64,000 bases of DNA from Nitrospira japonica (GCF_900169565.1 NZ_LT828648.1:4020818-4084817), one strand, 5' to 3'. Shown: positions 8,309 through 17,580, numbered from the stretch's first letter. The notes: a model not told the origin generated them from the letters alone. A program made the numbers and translations.

Positions 8309-9052
8309 TCATGCCTCGATCCGTTCCATTTTATTCGCGCCTGTCCGGCTGACCAGTTGATGGGCCTGGTGAAGCGATTCGATCGTACCGGCATCCGTCC
8401 ACCAGCCTTCGAGCACGTCCCAGGTCAGAGTCCCCGTCCGGATGTAGGCGTTGTTCACGTCCGTAATCTCCAATTCGCCGCGCCCCGACGGCTTCAGCGT
8501 CTTGATGATGTCGAACACCCCGGCGTCATAGAAATAAATACCCGTGACGGCGTAGGGCGACGAAGGACTGACCGGTTTCTCCTCGATCCTGAGGACACGC
8601 CTGCCCTCCAACACCGGCACGCCGAATCGTTGAGGGTCTTTCACTTCCTTCAGCAAGATCTTGGCGCCTTTCCGCTGCTCACGAAACGCCCGCGCCGCCG
8701 CGGCGATGTTCCCTTCGATGATGTTGTCGCCGAGAATCACGCACACCTCTTCCCCGTCGGCAAAATGTTCCGCCAGCCGAAGCGCATCGGCGATCCCGCC
8801 CTCGCCTTCCTGATACGTGTAGTTCAACCGTTTGAGGCCGAACTCCTTGCCGTTGCCCAACAACTTCAAAAAATCACCCGCGCTGTTGCCTCCGGTCACG
8901 AGCATGATCTCATCGATACCGGCATTCGCAAGCGTCTGAATGGGATAGTAGATCATCGGCCGGTTGAATACCGGCAGCAGATGCTTGTTCGTCACTTTGG
9001 TCAGCGGCAACAATCTCGTCCCCAATCCTCCCGCGAGCACCACGCCTCTCAT
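8309..9052 (-). CDS. rfbA: Glucose-1-phosphate thymidylyltransferase-like nucleotidyltransferase (short form)
   Basis: This is a 247-residue sugar-1-phosphate nucleotidyltransferase. It begins MRGVVLAGGLGTRLLPLTK, followed by NKHLLPVFNRPMIYYPI, VTGGNSAGDFLKLLG, YTYQEGEGGIADAL, CVILGDNIIEG and EEKPVSPSS, and ends with WWTDAGTIESLHQA. It should activate glucose-1-phosphate as dTDP-glucose for RfbB. It is about 40 residues shorter than classical RmlA (around 290) and lacks the usual C-terminal extension. GGGAGGG lies directly before the ATG, which decides the start over an open frame running further upstream. It is followed by rfbB and rfbD. Confidence 0.9.
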   Translation of the reverse strand: MRGVVLAGGLGTRLLPLTKVTNKHLLPVFNRPMIYYPIQTLANAGIDEIMLVTGGNSAGDFLKLLGNGKEFGLKRLNYTYQEGEGGIADALRLAEHFADGEEVCVILGDNIIEGNIAAAARAFREQRKGAKILLKEVKDPQRFGVPVLEGRRVLRIEEKPVSPSSPYAVTGIYFYDAGVFDIIKTLKPSGRGELEITDVNNAYIRTGTLTWDVLEGWWTDAGTIESLHQAHQLVSRTGANKMERIEA

Positions 9053-9179
9053 GATCCCTCCCTCATCCGACAACTCGCCGACATTCCGCGCGAAGAATCC
9101 TGCCCATTTATCGGCTCTCGCCGGCGGCATGCCGGACGGCTCGGCTGCTTTTGCGTTGATCGACGCCGGCTGAACGGGC
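9053..9179. other. Noncoding gap between the WbpM-like dehydratase and rfbA
   Basis: These 127 bases stay open in the rfbA frame, but the translation resembles no nucleotidyltransferase N-terminus. Besides the strong rfbA ribosome site at its end I see no clear promoter or terminator. It may only be an untranslated spacer in the operon. Confidence 0.4.
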
Positions 9180-11087
9180 TTACGGAATGGGCTGGGGCTT
9201 CGGCGGAACGAGCGGCCTGTAAGTCGGGACGGCTTCCTGCAGCGCCCTGACCACCGTGTCGTCGTCGCCATGGGCGACCGCCGCTTCCAACCGTGCGACC
9301 ATCCGATCGATTTCACTCTCCGCGCATGCGCGATCATTGACGGCTCGCCGGATCTTGACATGGGCGGTCGGTTCGACCCGCTCTCCGTCTTCGAACAACT
9401 CCTCATACAGTTTCTCGCCGGGCCGAAGCCCGACGTAGGTGATACGGATATCTTCCTCCGGCACGAACCCGGACAGCACGATCATGTTTCTCGCGAGATC
9501 GACGACTTTGATTTGATCGCCCATGTCCAGTACGAACACGTCCCCGCCCTGACCGAGTACGCTGGCTTGCAGGACCAGCTGCACGGCCTCCGGAATCGTC
9601 ATGAAGAACCGGGTGATGTCCGGATGCGTGACGGTCACCGGTCCGCCCATGCGGATCTGTTCGGTGAACAAGGGCACCACGCTGCCGTTGCTCCCGAGGA
9701 CGTTTCCGAACCGAACGACGGTGAACTTGGCCGTCCCCCTGAGGTTCAGCCGCTGGATCAGATCTTCCGCCACCCGTTTGGACGCCCCCATCACGCTCGT
9801 CGGATTCACGGCCTTGTCCGTCGAGATCAGCACGAAGCGCTCGACGCCCGCTTGCAAGGAAGCTTCCGCCACGGTCCTGGTCCCCAAGACATTGTTGCGG
9901 ACGGCCTCCCTGGGATTCATTTCCATCAGGGGGACATGCTTGTGCGCCGCCGCATGAAACACCAGCTCGGGTCGGGTCTGTCCCATGACGTCCGCCACCC
10001 GTTCCGGCAAGGCGACGTCGCCCACGGCGGAGATGATCTTGACCCGGGGAAACCGCGCCCGGAGTTCGAGATCCAGCGCGTGCAGGCTGTTCTCGTACCG
10101 TTCGAACAGCACCAGCGACGACGGTCGATAATGCGCGATTTGCCGGCACAACTCGGATCCGATCGAACCGCCTGCTCCGGTGACCAGCACCCGCCTTCCT
10201 TCCAGGAGCGGATGCAATTCCTCCCGATCGGTCTGCACCGGCTCTCGCTGCAGCAAATCTTCCAGGCTCATCGGACGGACCTGCCTGAAGGCGGCCGGAT
10301 CCGCCAGCAACTGCTTGACGCTCGGCAGAATCTTGATGGGAACCTTGCAGCCCTCGGCCGCAGCGAGGATCTTCTGCTTCACGGCATTCGACGCGGAGGG
10401 GATCGCTACGATGATTTCATGGACCACCAACCGTCTGGATACTTCGGGAATGTCCTGGATCCGGCCGGCCACCGAAATGCCGTGAATTTTCATCCGCTGT
10501 TTCACCGGATCGTCGTCGATCAATCCCACCGGGCGATAGTGGTAGCGGCCGTCGCTCAACATGTCCCGCACCAGCAACTCGCTCGCGTTCCCGGCGCCGA
10601 CGACGAGGACCCGTCGGGTCATCGGGCTCCAGACCTGAATCCATTCCCGGAACCATCGAACCGCCAGGCGGATTCCGGCCAGGTACAACCCGCTCAGCAG
10701 CCCCGTGAGAATGATGACCGAGCGCGGGTACTCCACCAACCCGAACAGACCGTGCAGCACCGCGTACGAGGCAGCCACGCCGGCGACCGACGCCCAGAAG
10801 ATGCGTCCCAGGTCGTGCAATCCCACGTACCGCCACAAACCGTGCTGAATACCGAACAAGAACAACCCCAGCCAATACACCGCCACGATGACCGGCAAGC
10901 CGCGAAGCAGCAGCGCGCTGTAAAAGGGGGAAATCTCCCCGTCGAAACGGAGCGCGAAGGCCGTCACGTTGGCCGCGACCACGAGGCCCGCCTGGCTCAG
11001 AACGACGATCACCGACCGGTAGCGGAGCAGGGCGTCGCCGTAGCGGCCGAGCAAGTGCTGAAAGATTCTCACGATGGTCAAACGCAT
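9180..11087 (-). CDS. pglF: Membrane-anchored nucleotide-sugar 4,6-dehydratase (WbpM/PglF/CapD family)
   Basis: The protein is 635 residues, the size of WbpM/PglF. About four membrane segments occupy residues 25-145. A CoA-binding-like Rossmann segment begins RVLVVGAGNASELLV near 159. The dehydratase domain begins RVLVTGAGGSIGSELCRQ near 299, with FHAAAHKHVPLMEMNP and then STDKAVNPTSVMGASKR, where Met replaces the usual catalytic Tyr, as in WbpM and PglF. The family converts UDP-GlcNAc to UDP-2-acetamido-4-keto-2,6-dideoxyglucose. It lies 5 bases after the O-antigen ligase gene. With the nearby epimerase/reductase and the WbpL-type transferase it can make and load a QuiNAc or FucNAc primer. 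Confidence 0.93.
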   Translation of the reverse strand: MRLTIVRIFQHLLGRYGDALLRYRSVIVVLSQAGLVVAANVTAFALRFDGEISPFYSALLLRGLPVIVAVYWLGLFLFGIQHGLWRYVGLHDLGRIFWASVAGVAASYAVLHGLFGLVEYPRSVIILTGLLSGLYLAGIRLAVRWFREWIQVWSPMTRRVLVVGAGNASELLVRDMLSDGRYHYRPVGLIDDDPVKQRMKIHGISVAGRIQDIPEVSRRLVVHEIIVAIPSASNAVKQKILAAAEGCKVPIKILPSVKQLLADPAAFRQVRPMSLEDLLQREPVQTDREELHPLLEGRRVLVTGAGGSIGSELCRQIAHYRPSSLVLFERYENSLHALDLELRARFPRVKIISAVGDVALPERVADVMGQTRPELVFHAAAHKHVPLMEMNPREAVRNNVLGTRTVAEASLQAGVERFVLISTDKAVNPTSVMGASKRVAEDLIQRLNLRGTAKFTVVRFGNVLGSNGSVVPLFTEQIRMGGPVTVTHPDITRFFMTIPEAVQLVLQASVLGQGGDVFVLDMGDQIKVVDLARNMIVLSGFVPEEDIRITYVGLRPGEKLYEELFEDGERVEPTAHVKIRRAVNDRACAESEIDRMVARLEAAVAHGDDDTVVRALQEAVPTYRPLVPPKPQPIP

Positions 11088-11092
11088 AGACG

Positions 11093-12370
11093 TCAGCTCG
11101 AAACGGTTTCGTTTCCCTGGCTCTCCGGCGAAGGCAGCCAGAGCACGCTCATCCCCACCAATACCCAGAACAGGACGGCCAACGCTCCGACCAGCATTTG
11201 ATCAAATTGCAGGCGAACAAACAATCCGCCCATGCTCCCGACGGTTCCCGCCAATACCGACCTCGAGAGTCCGTCCGCCGCGGCTCGATAGGCTTGTGCC
11301 GTCGTCCGCACCAGTGTGACGTAGAATCCGAGAAACAGGGCCATCCCCGCGATGCCCACGTGAAGAGCCAGATACAAGAGAATGTTATGGGCGCCTTGCG
11401 CCTTCACGGCCGCATGACCGGGAGCGACGGTCTCCGCATCATCGCCGTACAGCATCGCATAGGTCTGCCCGCCGTACCCCACGCCGACGAGCCAATGTTC
11501 GCCGATCTCCGACAGGGTGAACTTCCAGATGTCGAAGCGGTGGACGATGGAGGCCAGCCCGGTCTTGACCGGGATGGAAGTCTGGACCGCCGGTTGTTCT
11601 GCAACCGGAACCGGCGACTTGAGCCAAACCGCCAGGAGCACGACGAGCACCAGTCCAAGCGTGACCACTCCGGCCGTCCATTTGGCCAAGCTCGTACGTA
11701 CAAGCCAGGCCATGACGACGAGCTCGGCCGCGAACGCGATCAGTCCGGCTCTGGATTGGGTGCTCAACAGACAGGCAGCGGCCAGCACCGACAGCGCCGC
11801 CCCCACGCCTGTCATGATAGGGGAATGATCGCCATAGGCGGCAGCCAGTGCGTACGGCAGGGTCATGACAAGAAACGTCGTCAGCCAAACCTCGGCCGGA
11901 AACGAGGAGATGATCGCCTGCGGATCGGCGACGTTGAACTGCGTCAGGCCGTATGCCGACACCAGGAACAATGACGTACCCAGGACGAGGAGCAGCACCG
12001 TTCTGCTTCCCAGATCCGTCAAGAACCACACCACGGCATAGAGTGTGGTCACGCCCTGGAGCAATTTCCCATATTCCTTGAAACTATACGAAGGGAAGGC
12101 CGCAAACGGGATCGTGAGCCCTACCCACAGGACGAACGCAAGGAGCCATACATCGTAGGGCGTCTTCCGGTAGAACAATCGCCTCCTCACCACGCACCAG
12201 ATAACCAGCAAACCGAGCAGCACGATAAATGCGTGCCGCTCCACGAACAGCAACCGTTTGAAGGGCAAGGTCGCCACATAGACCAATAGCAGGAGTCGGA
12301 TCGTCGCGTCGAAATACCAGGACAACGTGGCGAGCCATGGCGGCAACGAATTGCGACGTTCTTCTGTCAC
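11093..12370 (-). CDS. O-antigen ligase/polymerase family membrane protein (WaaL/Wzy_C)
   Basis: The protein is 425 residues with about ten hydrophobic segments and a large periplasmic loop after IPVKTGLASIVHRFDIWKF. That loop includes the typical WLVGVGYGGQTYAM motif and HNILLYLALHVGIAG, as in the Wzy_C superfamily. Such proteins transfer undecaprenyl-linked glycan to lipid A-core or polymerise repeat units at the periplasmic face. The motifs do not separate ligase from polymerase. The start is GTG at 12370, with GGGAG 8 bases before it, one base after the stop of the preceding transferase. An earlier in-frame start would overlap that gene by 60 bases. Confidence 0.85.
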   Translation of the reverse strand: MTEERRNSLPPWLATLSWYFDATIRLLLLVYVATLPFKRLLFVERHAFIVLLGLLVIWCVVRRRLFYRKTPYDVWLLAFVLWVGLTIPFAAFPSYSFKEYGKLLQGVTTLYAVVWFLTDLGSRTVLLLVLGTSLFLVSAYGLTQFNVADPQAIISSFPAEVWLTTFLVMTLPYALAAAYGDHSPIMTGVGAALSVLAAACLLSTQSRAGLIAFAAELVVMAWLVRTSLAKWTAGVVTLGLVLVVLLAVWLKSPVPVAEQPAVQTSIPVKTGLASIVHRFDIWKFTLSEIGEHWLVGVGYGGQTYAMLYGDDAETVAPGHAAVKAQGAHNILLYLALHVGIAGMALFLGFYVTLVRTTAQAYRAAADGLSRSVLAGTVGSMGGLFVRLQFDQMLVGALAVLFWVLVGMSVLWLPSPESQGNETVSS

Positions 12371-12371
12371 G

Positions 12372-13439
12372 TCATCTGCTCCCGAGATCCGCCCGCGATT
12401 CACGTCGGTGAACCGCCAAGGCCAGACCGGCAAAGACCGCCATCCATACGAACAGGATCACCATCCGCCATCGGTCGGTGGCGCCCCGATAGACAATCGC
12501 CAACCCTCCGCACCAGAGCATGAGGCCGTACTCCACAAGCACCGATCGCCGATGGCTCCAACCTGACAGAACCAGGCGTTGATAATAATGTTCGCGATGT
12601 CCCTCCCAGATTCGCGCGCCACGCCAGGCGCGGCGCACCACCGTCACCGTCGCGTCCAAGATGAACGGAGAAAAAATCAGGAGCGGCACCCAGATGTCGA
12701 AGAGCCGGTCCCGCACGCCAAGCAGCATGAGCGCGCCAGCCGTAAAACCTAATGGAATACTTCCGACATCTCCCATAAATATACGTGCCGGCGGAAAATT
12801 ATGAATGAGAAACCCCGCTGCGCTTGCGGCCACCAGCGACGTGATCAGCAACATGAACGGATGCCCGGATCTCCAGCCAAAGAAGGCAAGAAATCCGAAT
12901 CCGATGGCGGTCATGCCTCCCGCAAACCCATCCATGCCGTCCATGAAGTTGTAAAGGTTGGTCATCCAGACGAGAAACAGGACGCTCACCGGCGCGGCGA
13001 ACCAGCCCAGTGCGACCGGCCCGACACCGGGAATCGGTACGGACGACACTCTGAGCCCCACGCCCCAGACGACGATCGCCGCCGCGGCCGCCTGCGCCCC
13101 GAAGCGAACCCACACCGGCAACCCGCCGCGATCGTCCAGAAATGACACGACGGTCACAAGGGCGATTGATCCGACGATCCAGAGACTGGCGGACGCAAAT
13201 CCTTTCGGAAGAAATCCCTTCGATTGCGGCACCAGGGCGTACCCGATCGCGGCCAAGCCCAGCCCGATCAGAATGCTGACCAGGAGGGCGATACCTCCGG
13301 AACGGGGTGTCGGCGCGCTGTGCAAGGACCGTTCGTTGGGATGATCCAGCGAGCGAAGAAATGAGGCTTCGCGAGCCAAACGGCCGGTAATCCACCAGGC
13401 CAGCGTGCCCACGACCGCGAAAACCAAAAGCCCCATCAT
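12372..13439 (-). CDS. Polyprenyl-phosphate N-acetylhexosamine-1-phosphate transferase (WbpL/WecA family, GT4)
   Basis: This is a 355-residue multi-pass membrane enzyme with about ten hydrophobic segments. The family's cytoplasmic motifs are all present: VVSFLDDRGG, then TNLYNFMDGMDGFAGG near residue 163, RIFMGDVGSIPLGF near 220, and HREHYYQRLV near 285. It transfers an N-acetylhexosamine-1-phosphate to undecaprenyl phosphate, the first membrane step of polysaccharide assembly. It overlaps the epimerase gene before it by 4 bases (ATGA) and is followed after 1 base by the ligase/polymerase. The neighbourhood resembles Pseudomonas wbpK-wbpL-wbpM, so the substrate may be UDP-FucNAc or UDP-QuiNAc. 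Confidence 0.9.
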   Translation of the reverse strand: MMGLLVFAVVGTLAWWITGRLAREASFLRSLDHPNERSLHSAPTPRSGGIALLVSILIGLGLAAIGYALVPQSKGFLPKGFASASLWIVGSIALVTVVSFLDDRGGLPVWVRFGAQAAAAAIVVWGVGLRVSSVPIPGVGPVALGWFAAPVSVLFLVWMTNLYNFMDGMDGFAGGMTAIGFGFLAFFGWRSGHPFMLLITSLVAASAAGFLIHNFPPARIFMGDVGSIPLGFTAGALMLLGVRDRLFDIWVPLLIFSPFILDATVTVVRRAWRGARIWEGHREHYYQRLVLSGWSHRRSVLVEYGLMLWCGGLAIVYRGATDRWRMVILFVWMAVFAGLALAVHRRESRADLGSR

Positions 13440-14422
13440 GGCCGTGACTGTCGATAGTGCGCAATGAGGTCCGGCACCGCCGCGTCGAACCTGTCGAACG
13501 GCCGGTATCCGGCCTCCCGCATCAACGCTTCGGAACTATACCAGGCCTGCCCGATGAGTTTCACAAGGGTCGCGGACGTCAGCGGCAAAGGCCGTCTGAC
13601 ACAGAGTTGGAGCAGATCACCACAGAGGCCGGTGACAGTCAGGATCGGGAGCGGAACGCGCCAAGACGGAGGCGGAAGGCCGAGTCCGCTCCGCAGCAGA
13701 TCGTAAATGTCCGTCACGGAGTAAGGGACTTCGTCCGTGACGACGTAGCAAGGCCGCGCCACGGCTTTGGGTTGCAGCAGTGCGCGGACGGCGAGCACGA
13801 AATTCTTTACGCTGAGCAGGCTGCGGAGCGCCCGTACCCGGGGGAGCGGAGGAAAGCGGCCGCGATCGATCGCATCGATCATGCGATAGAGATTCCCCTT
13901 GGCGGTCCGACCATAGACGAGGGGCAGGCGCAACGAGACCGTGGCAAAGCGTCCCGGCACGGCGGAGGCCGCTACCGCCTGTTCGGCTTCCCATTTGGAC
14001 CGCGCATACGGGGTTTGCGGATCGGGAGGGGTCCGCTCATCGGCGCAGCCGGCGGTCGTTTCGCCGAAGACTTTCACCGAACTTGCGAAGAGAAACCGGG
14101 AGACGCCGCCCGCGACGGCCGCGTCCAGCAAATGCCTGGTACCATCGACGTTGATCGACCGGTAGTCTGCTTCCCTCAGGGACTTGTCATCCGCCGCATG
14201 AACCAAGCCGGCCAGATGCACGACGGCATCGCAGCCGCGTGCCGCTTCTCCGGCGCAACGCGGATCGCGAATGTCACCGACGATGGTATCGACGCCGGGA
14301 ACATCCTGCGGGAGCGCCGGCTGCCGGATGAGCGCCCGGACGCGATGGCCGGACCGTACCAGGTCCTCTGTGAGCGCGTGTCCGAGAAAGCCTCCCGCCC
14401 CCGTCACGAGCACTCTCGTCAT
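13436..14422 (-). CDS. NAD-dependent epimerase/dehydratase (WbpK/WreQ-like 4-ketosugar reductase or epimerase)
   Basis: The 328-residue extended SDR protein begins RVLVTGAGGFLGHALTEDL. It has CDAVVHLAGLVHAADD, LFASSVKVFGE and TPYARSKWEAEQAV (catalytic YxxxK). The C-terminus (IGQAWYSSEALMREAGYRP) resembles reductases that act after WbpM-type dehydratases. It sits directly before a WbpL-type initiating transferase, so the likely role is reducing the 4-keto intermediate to UDP-QuiNAc or UDP-FucNAc. A general 4-epimerase role is the alternative. The ATG at 14422 overlaps the preceding glycosyltransferase stop as ATGA. A much longer open frame upstream is arginine-rich antisense-like noise. Confidence 0.85.
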   Translation of the reverse strand: MTRVLVTGAGGFLGHALTEDLVRSGHRVRALIRQPALPQDVPGVDTIVGDIRDPRCAGEAARGCDAVVHLAGLVHAADDKSLREADYRSINVDGTRHLLDAAVAGGVSRFLFASSVKVFGETTAGCADERTPPDPQTPYARSKWEAEQAVAASAVPGRFATVSLRLPLVYGRTAKGNLYRMIDAIDRGRFPPLPRVRALRSLLSVKNFVLAVRALLQPKAVARPCYVVTDEVPYSVTDIYDLLRSGLGLPPPSWRVPLPILTVTGLCGDLLQLCVRRPLPLTSATLVKLIGQAWYSSEALMREAGYRPFDRFDAAVPDLIAHYRQSRP

Positions 14423-15570
14423 GACACTCCCGGCGGCTTTCCGGCCAATAACTCCCGATACAGCCGGATCACCTGCTCCGTGACTGTCTCGACCGAGAAC
14501 GACCGCACGACCAATTCGCGGGCTGCGACTCCCATCTCGGTCCGCAGCGCAGGATCGTCGAGCAGCGAATGAATCGCCGCAGCGAGCGCCGCGGAGTCTT
14601 TGGGGGGTACGAGCAGGCCCGTCACTCCGTGCACGAGAATCTCGCGACAACCGGGAACGTCGGTCGCCACCATGGGCTTGCCGCAAGCCGCAGCCTCCAG
14701 AAGACTCTTCGGAAGGCCCTCCCTGTAGGAGGGCAACACCGCGATCGTCGCCAGCGCCAGGGTGGCCGGCATGTCCTCCCGATGTCCCCACCACTCGACC
14801 AGACCTTCCTCTGCCCAGCTTCGAACCGTTTCTTCGAGAATGGCGGCGGGATTGTGTTCGTCGCAGCGGCCGACCAACACGAAGCGCGCCGACACGCCGT
14901 TGGACTTGAGGCGGCGAACGGCTTCGATGAACTCTCCGATGCCCTTGTCCCAAAGCATCCGTGACGCCAGCATGACGATCGGTCCCTCACCGGACGGCGG
15001 GCGAAGGGTGAACGTCGAGACGTCCACCCCCGATCCCGGAATGATCCGGCTCTGTTCCCGCGTCACCACCCGTTCCTTGATGAGGAGATCGCGATCGTCG
15101 TGATTCTGAAAGATCACGGTCGAGCGGACGGATGTCAGCACCGCACGCAACACGCGTCCCAACGTCTTGTTCAAGAATCGGCCCTGCCTGTCCTCGTCCG
15201 TGAACAGATAGCCCAACCCGGCGAAGGCGTTCACGACGGTCGGCACCGAGGCGAGCCGCGCGGCGATCGACCCATACAGAATCGGCTTCAGTCCCACATG
15301 ATGGACGACGGCAGGCCGCTCACGCTTGTAGAGTCTCGTCAGCTCCGCGAGGGCCAGGAGCTCGGCCAGGGGATTTTTGCTGCGCCGGGACAATCGGATG
15401 GGAAACAGCCGGACCCCTTCCTTCAGAATCCGCGTCTCGTGGTCGGTCACGCGGGTCGCCAGGGCGACGTCGAACCCGGACGCGACCGCCGCGCGGGCGA
15501 GGTCCAGCCGATGAGACCAGAAATACCAGTCCTCAGTGATGAGATACAGCAGCCGCGGACGAGCGTTCAT
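14419..15570 (-). CDS. Glycosyltransferase family 4
   Basis: This is a 383-residue GT-B fold glycosyltransferase. The N-terminal acceptor domain has LYLITEDWYFWSHRLDLARA and VVHHVGLKPILYGSIAARL. The C-terminal GT1 domain has VMLASRMLWDKGIGEFIEAV and the donor-binding VLPSYREGLPKSLLEAAACG, followed by GKPMVATDVPGCREIL. The N-terminus resembles the PglA/WbpH/CapM-like group that adds the second sugar to the lipid carrier. It overlaps the amidotransferase gene before it by 38 bases and the epimerase after it by 4. A GTG two codons upstream (15576) is an alternative start. Confidence 0.9.
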   Translation of the reverse strand: MNARPRLLYLITEDWYFWSHRLDLARAAVASGFDVALATRVTDHETRILKEGVRLFPIRLSRRSKNPLAELLALAELTRLYKRERPAVVHHVGLKPILYGSIAARLASVPTVVNAFAGLGYLFTDEDRQGRFLNKTLGRVLRAVLTSVRSTVIFQNHDDRDLLIKERVVTREQSRIIPGSGVDVSTFTLRPPSGEGPIVMLASRMLWDKGIGEFIEAVRRLKSNGVSARFVLVGRCDEHNPAAILEETVRSWAEEGLVEWWGHREDMPATLALATIAVLPSYREGLPKSLLEAAACGKPMVATDVPGCREILVHGVTGLLVPPKDSAALAAAIHSLLDDPALRTEMGVAARELVVRSFSVETVTEQVIRLYRELLAGKPPGVS

Positions 15571-17548
15571 GTGCACTGAGCCACGCTTGGAACATCAGCA
15601 CGTTCCAGAGCTGATATTGCCAGTTGCGCCGTCCCGAAAGATGCTCGGCCCATCGTTCGCGAATCGGCCCCGGATGGAGGAAGCCTTCGCGCCTGATCCG
15701 GGCCTCGCTCAACAGATCCTCCGCCCAGGCCCGCAAGGGGCCGCGCAGCCACTGGTCGATTGGAATCCCGAATCCCGTCTTCGGCCGGTCGATCAGAACC
15801 CGTGGCACGTACCGATACAGCACATGGCGAAGCAGCCATTTCCCCTCTCCTTCCCGCTTGATCTTCATGGAGAGCGGCAGACGCCATGCGAATTCGATCA
15901 CCCGATGGTCGAGCAGCGGCACGCGGGCTTCGAGGCCGTTGCCCATGCTCGCCCGATCCACTTTCGTGAGGATGTCGTCCGGCAGATAGGTCATCAGATC
16001 GAGGTACATCATCTGCCCGGTAAAATCCGGCAATTCCGCGCGCCGACGGCCGTCCGACAGCAGCGTAAGAGGTTCCCGTCCTCCGATCACGAGTTCCGCC
16101 GGACGCTTCCATTGCGACACCATGTTCAGATACATGCCTGCCGGCGAATCGAAGCGCAGCATGTCCGCCAGTTTGTGAATCTTGTCTCCGGGCGTATGGG
16201 GCCAACCTTTCCACGGCATCATGGCCATGGCGATCTGCACCGTGCGATCCCACCCTTCCGCCGGCAGAGCAGTCATCAGCCGTGCGACGACATGACGAAG
16301 GGATTCGGGCATCCACTGAAACCGGTTCCAGATCCGCCTCCACCAAAAATAGCGGTTATATCCGGCGAAGAGTTCATCGCCGCCGTCCCCCGACAGACTC
16401 ACCGTCACGGAGCGGCGGGCCAACTCCGACAGCAGGAAGGTGGGAATCTGCGAAGGATCGCCGAACGGCTCATCGTAGAGATGCGGCAACCGCGGGATCA
16501 CCGCCATCGCCTGCTCGGATGAGATGTAGAGCTCGGTGTGGTCCGTCCCGAGCGCCTGGGCCACCCGTTTCGCGTGCGTGGCCTCATTATAGCGGGGGTC
16601 ATCAAACCCGATGGTAAACGTACGGATCGGTTTCCTGCTTTGCTTCTGCATCAATGCGGAGACGAGCGACGAGTCCACGCCGCCAGAAAGAAAGGCCCCG
16701 AGCGGCACGTCCGAAATCATCCGCAAGCCGACGGCGTTCGTCAGCAGCTCGTCGAATTGATCGAGCGCCTCTTCGTCGGTTCCTTCAAACGGCCTCATGA
16801 CTCCGGCCTCGGCGACGCACCGCGCGGACCAATAGCGAATCGGACGCCAGTCCGCCGCGGTTTCGTCCGGGTCCGGGCTGAACCCCCTTTGAGACGAAGT
16901 GCGCCCAGCCGGAACGGTCAGCAGACATCCGGGAGGCAGCTTGTAGATGGATCGATAGATGGAGAACGGCGTCGGCACATAGCTCAGGCGCATGAACGAG
17001 ACGAGAGCGTCGCGGTTGATGTCGCCGCTGAATCCCGGTACCTGCTCGAATGCCTTCAGTTCAGAGCCGAAGGCAAACAGCGATCCCACCCAGCCATAGT
17101 ACAGAGGTTTGATTCCGACCCGATCCCGCCCCAGATGCAGTTCGCGCCGCTCGAGATCCCACAAGGCGAAGGCGAACATTCCGACGAACCGTCCGACAGC
17201 GTTCTCGACGCCCCAGGTTTCGATCGCCGCCAGCATCACTTCCGTGTCCGAGTGTCCTCTGAAGGCTGCGCCGAGCCGCTCCAGCTCGGCTCTCAATTCC
17301 GTGAAGTTGTAGATCTCGCCGTTGTAGGACAGGAGATACCGTCCACCGGCCGATCGCATCGGCTGATGGCCTTCCGACGACAGATCCAGAATGGAGAGCC
17401 GCGCGTGTCCGAGCGCGACGCCTACTTCAGGATCGACCCAATTTCCGGCATCGTCGGGCCCTCGATACCGTATGGACCGCACCATCAACCCGATCACGAG
17501 CCGGAGATCCAGATCTTTGCCTCCCAGCAGTCCCGCTATTCCACACAT
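15533..17548 (-). CDS. asnB: Asparagine synthase-like glutamine amidotransferase (copy 1 of 4)
   Basis: The 671-residue protein begins MCGIAGLLGG, giving an N-terminal nucleophile Cys2 after Met removal, as in class II glutaminases. SYNGEIYNFTELRAELE and WDLERRELHLGRDRVG complete the glutaminase domain (about 1-215). The synthetase domain has the ATP-binding PP-loop AFLSGGVDSSLVSAL at residues 286-299 and SGDGGDELFAGYNRYFWW near 402. It should use glutamine-derived ammonia and ATP to amidate a carboxylate. In polysaccharide loci such enzymes (for example WbpS) are linked to uronamide formation, so a hexuronic acid is a possible substrate. The sugar substrate is inference. Confidence 0.9.
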   Translation of the reverse strand: MCGIAGLLGGKDLDLRLVIGLMVRSIRYRGPDDAGNWVDPEVGVALGHARLSILDLSSEGHQPMRSAGGRYLLSYNGEIYNFTELRAELERLGAAFRGHSDTEVMLAAIETWGVENAVGRFVGMFAFALWDLERRELHLGRDRVGIKPLYYGWVGSLFAFGSELKAFEQVPGFSGDINRDALVSFMRLSYVPTPFSIYRSIYKLPPGCLLTVPAGRTSSQRGFSPDPDETAADWRPIRYWSARCVAEAGVMRPFEGTDEEALDQFDELLTNAVGLRMISDVPLGAFLSGGVDSSLVSALMQKQSRKPIRTFTIGFDDPRYNEATHAKRVAQALGTDHTELYISSEQAMAVIPRLPHLYDEPFGDPSQIPTFLLSELARRSVTVSLSGDGGDELFAGYNRYFWWRRIWNRFQWMPESLRHVVARLMTALPAEGWDRTVQIAMAMMPWKGWPHTPGDKIHKLADMLRFDSPAGMYLNMVSQWKRPAELVIGGREPLTLLSDGRRRAELPDFTGQMMYLDLMTYLPDDILTKVDRASMGNGLEARVPLLDHRVIEFAWRLPLSMKIKREGEGKWLLRHVLYRYVPRVLIDRPKTGFGIPIDQWLRGPLRAWAEDLLSEARIRREGFLHPGPIRERWAEHLSGRRNWQYQLWNVLMFQAWLSAHERSSAAAVSHH

Positions 17549-17580
17549 GGCCAGGCTCTCGATACTCCTCGGCTAATCCG

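Noticed and set aside
9270..11201. Open frame of about 640 codons on the plus strand across the WbpM/PglF-like gene
   Set aside because: It lies antisense to a well-defined dehydratase gene and its translation is of low-complexity Arg/Gln/His type with no motif.
13969..13979. Minus-strand GGCGGTAGCGG, close to the RfaH ops element
   Set aside because: It is inside the coding sequence of the epimerase gene and far from any leader. The TG part of the ops consensus is missing. One such match in 64 kb of GC-rich DNA is probably chance, although a NusG-like protein is encoded in the locus.
13436..14953. Extended epimerase frame of 505 codons
   Set aside because: The first 177 codons overlap the GT4 gene and give an Arg/Gly/Ser-rich translation. 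The true start is the ATG at 14422, which gives the nucleotide-binding GxxGxxG at the N-terminus.
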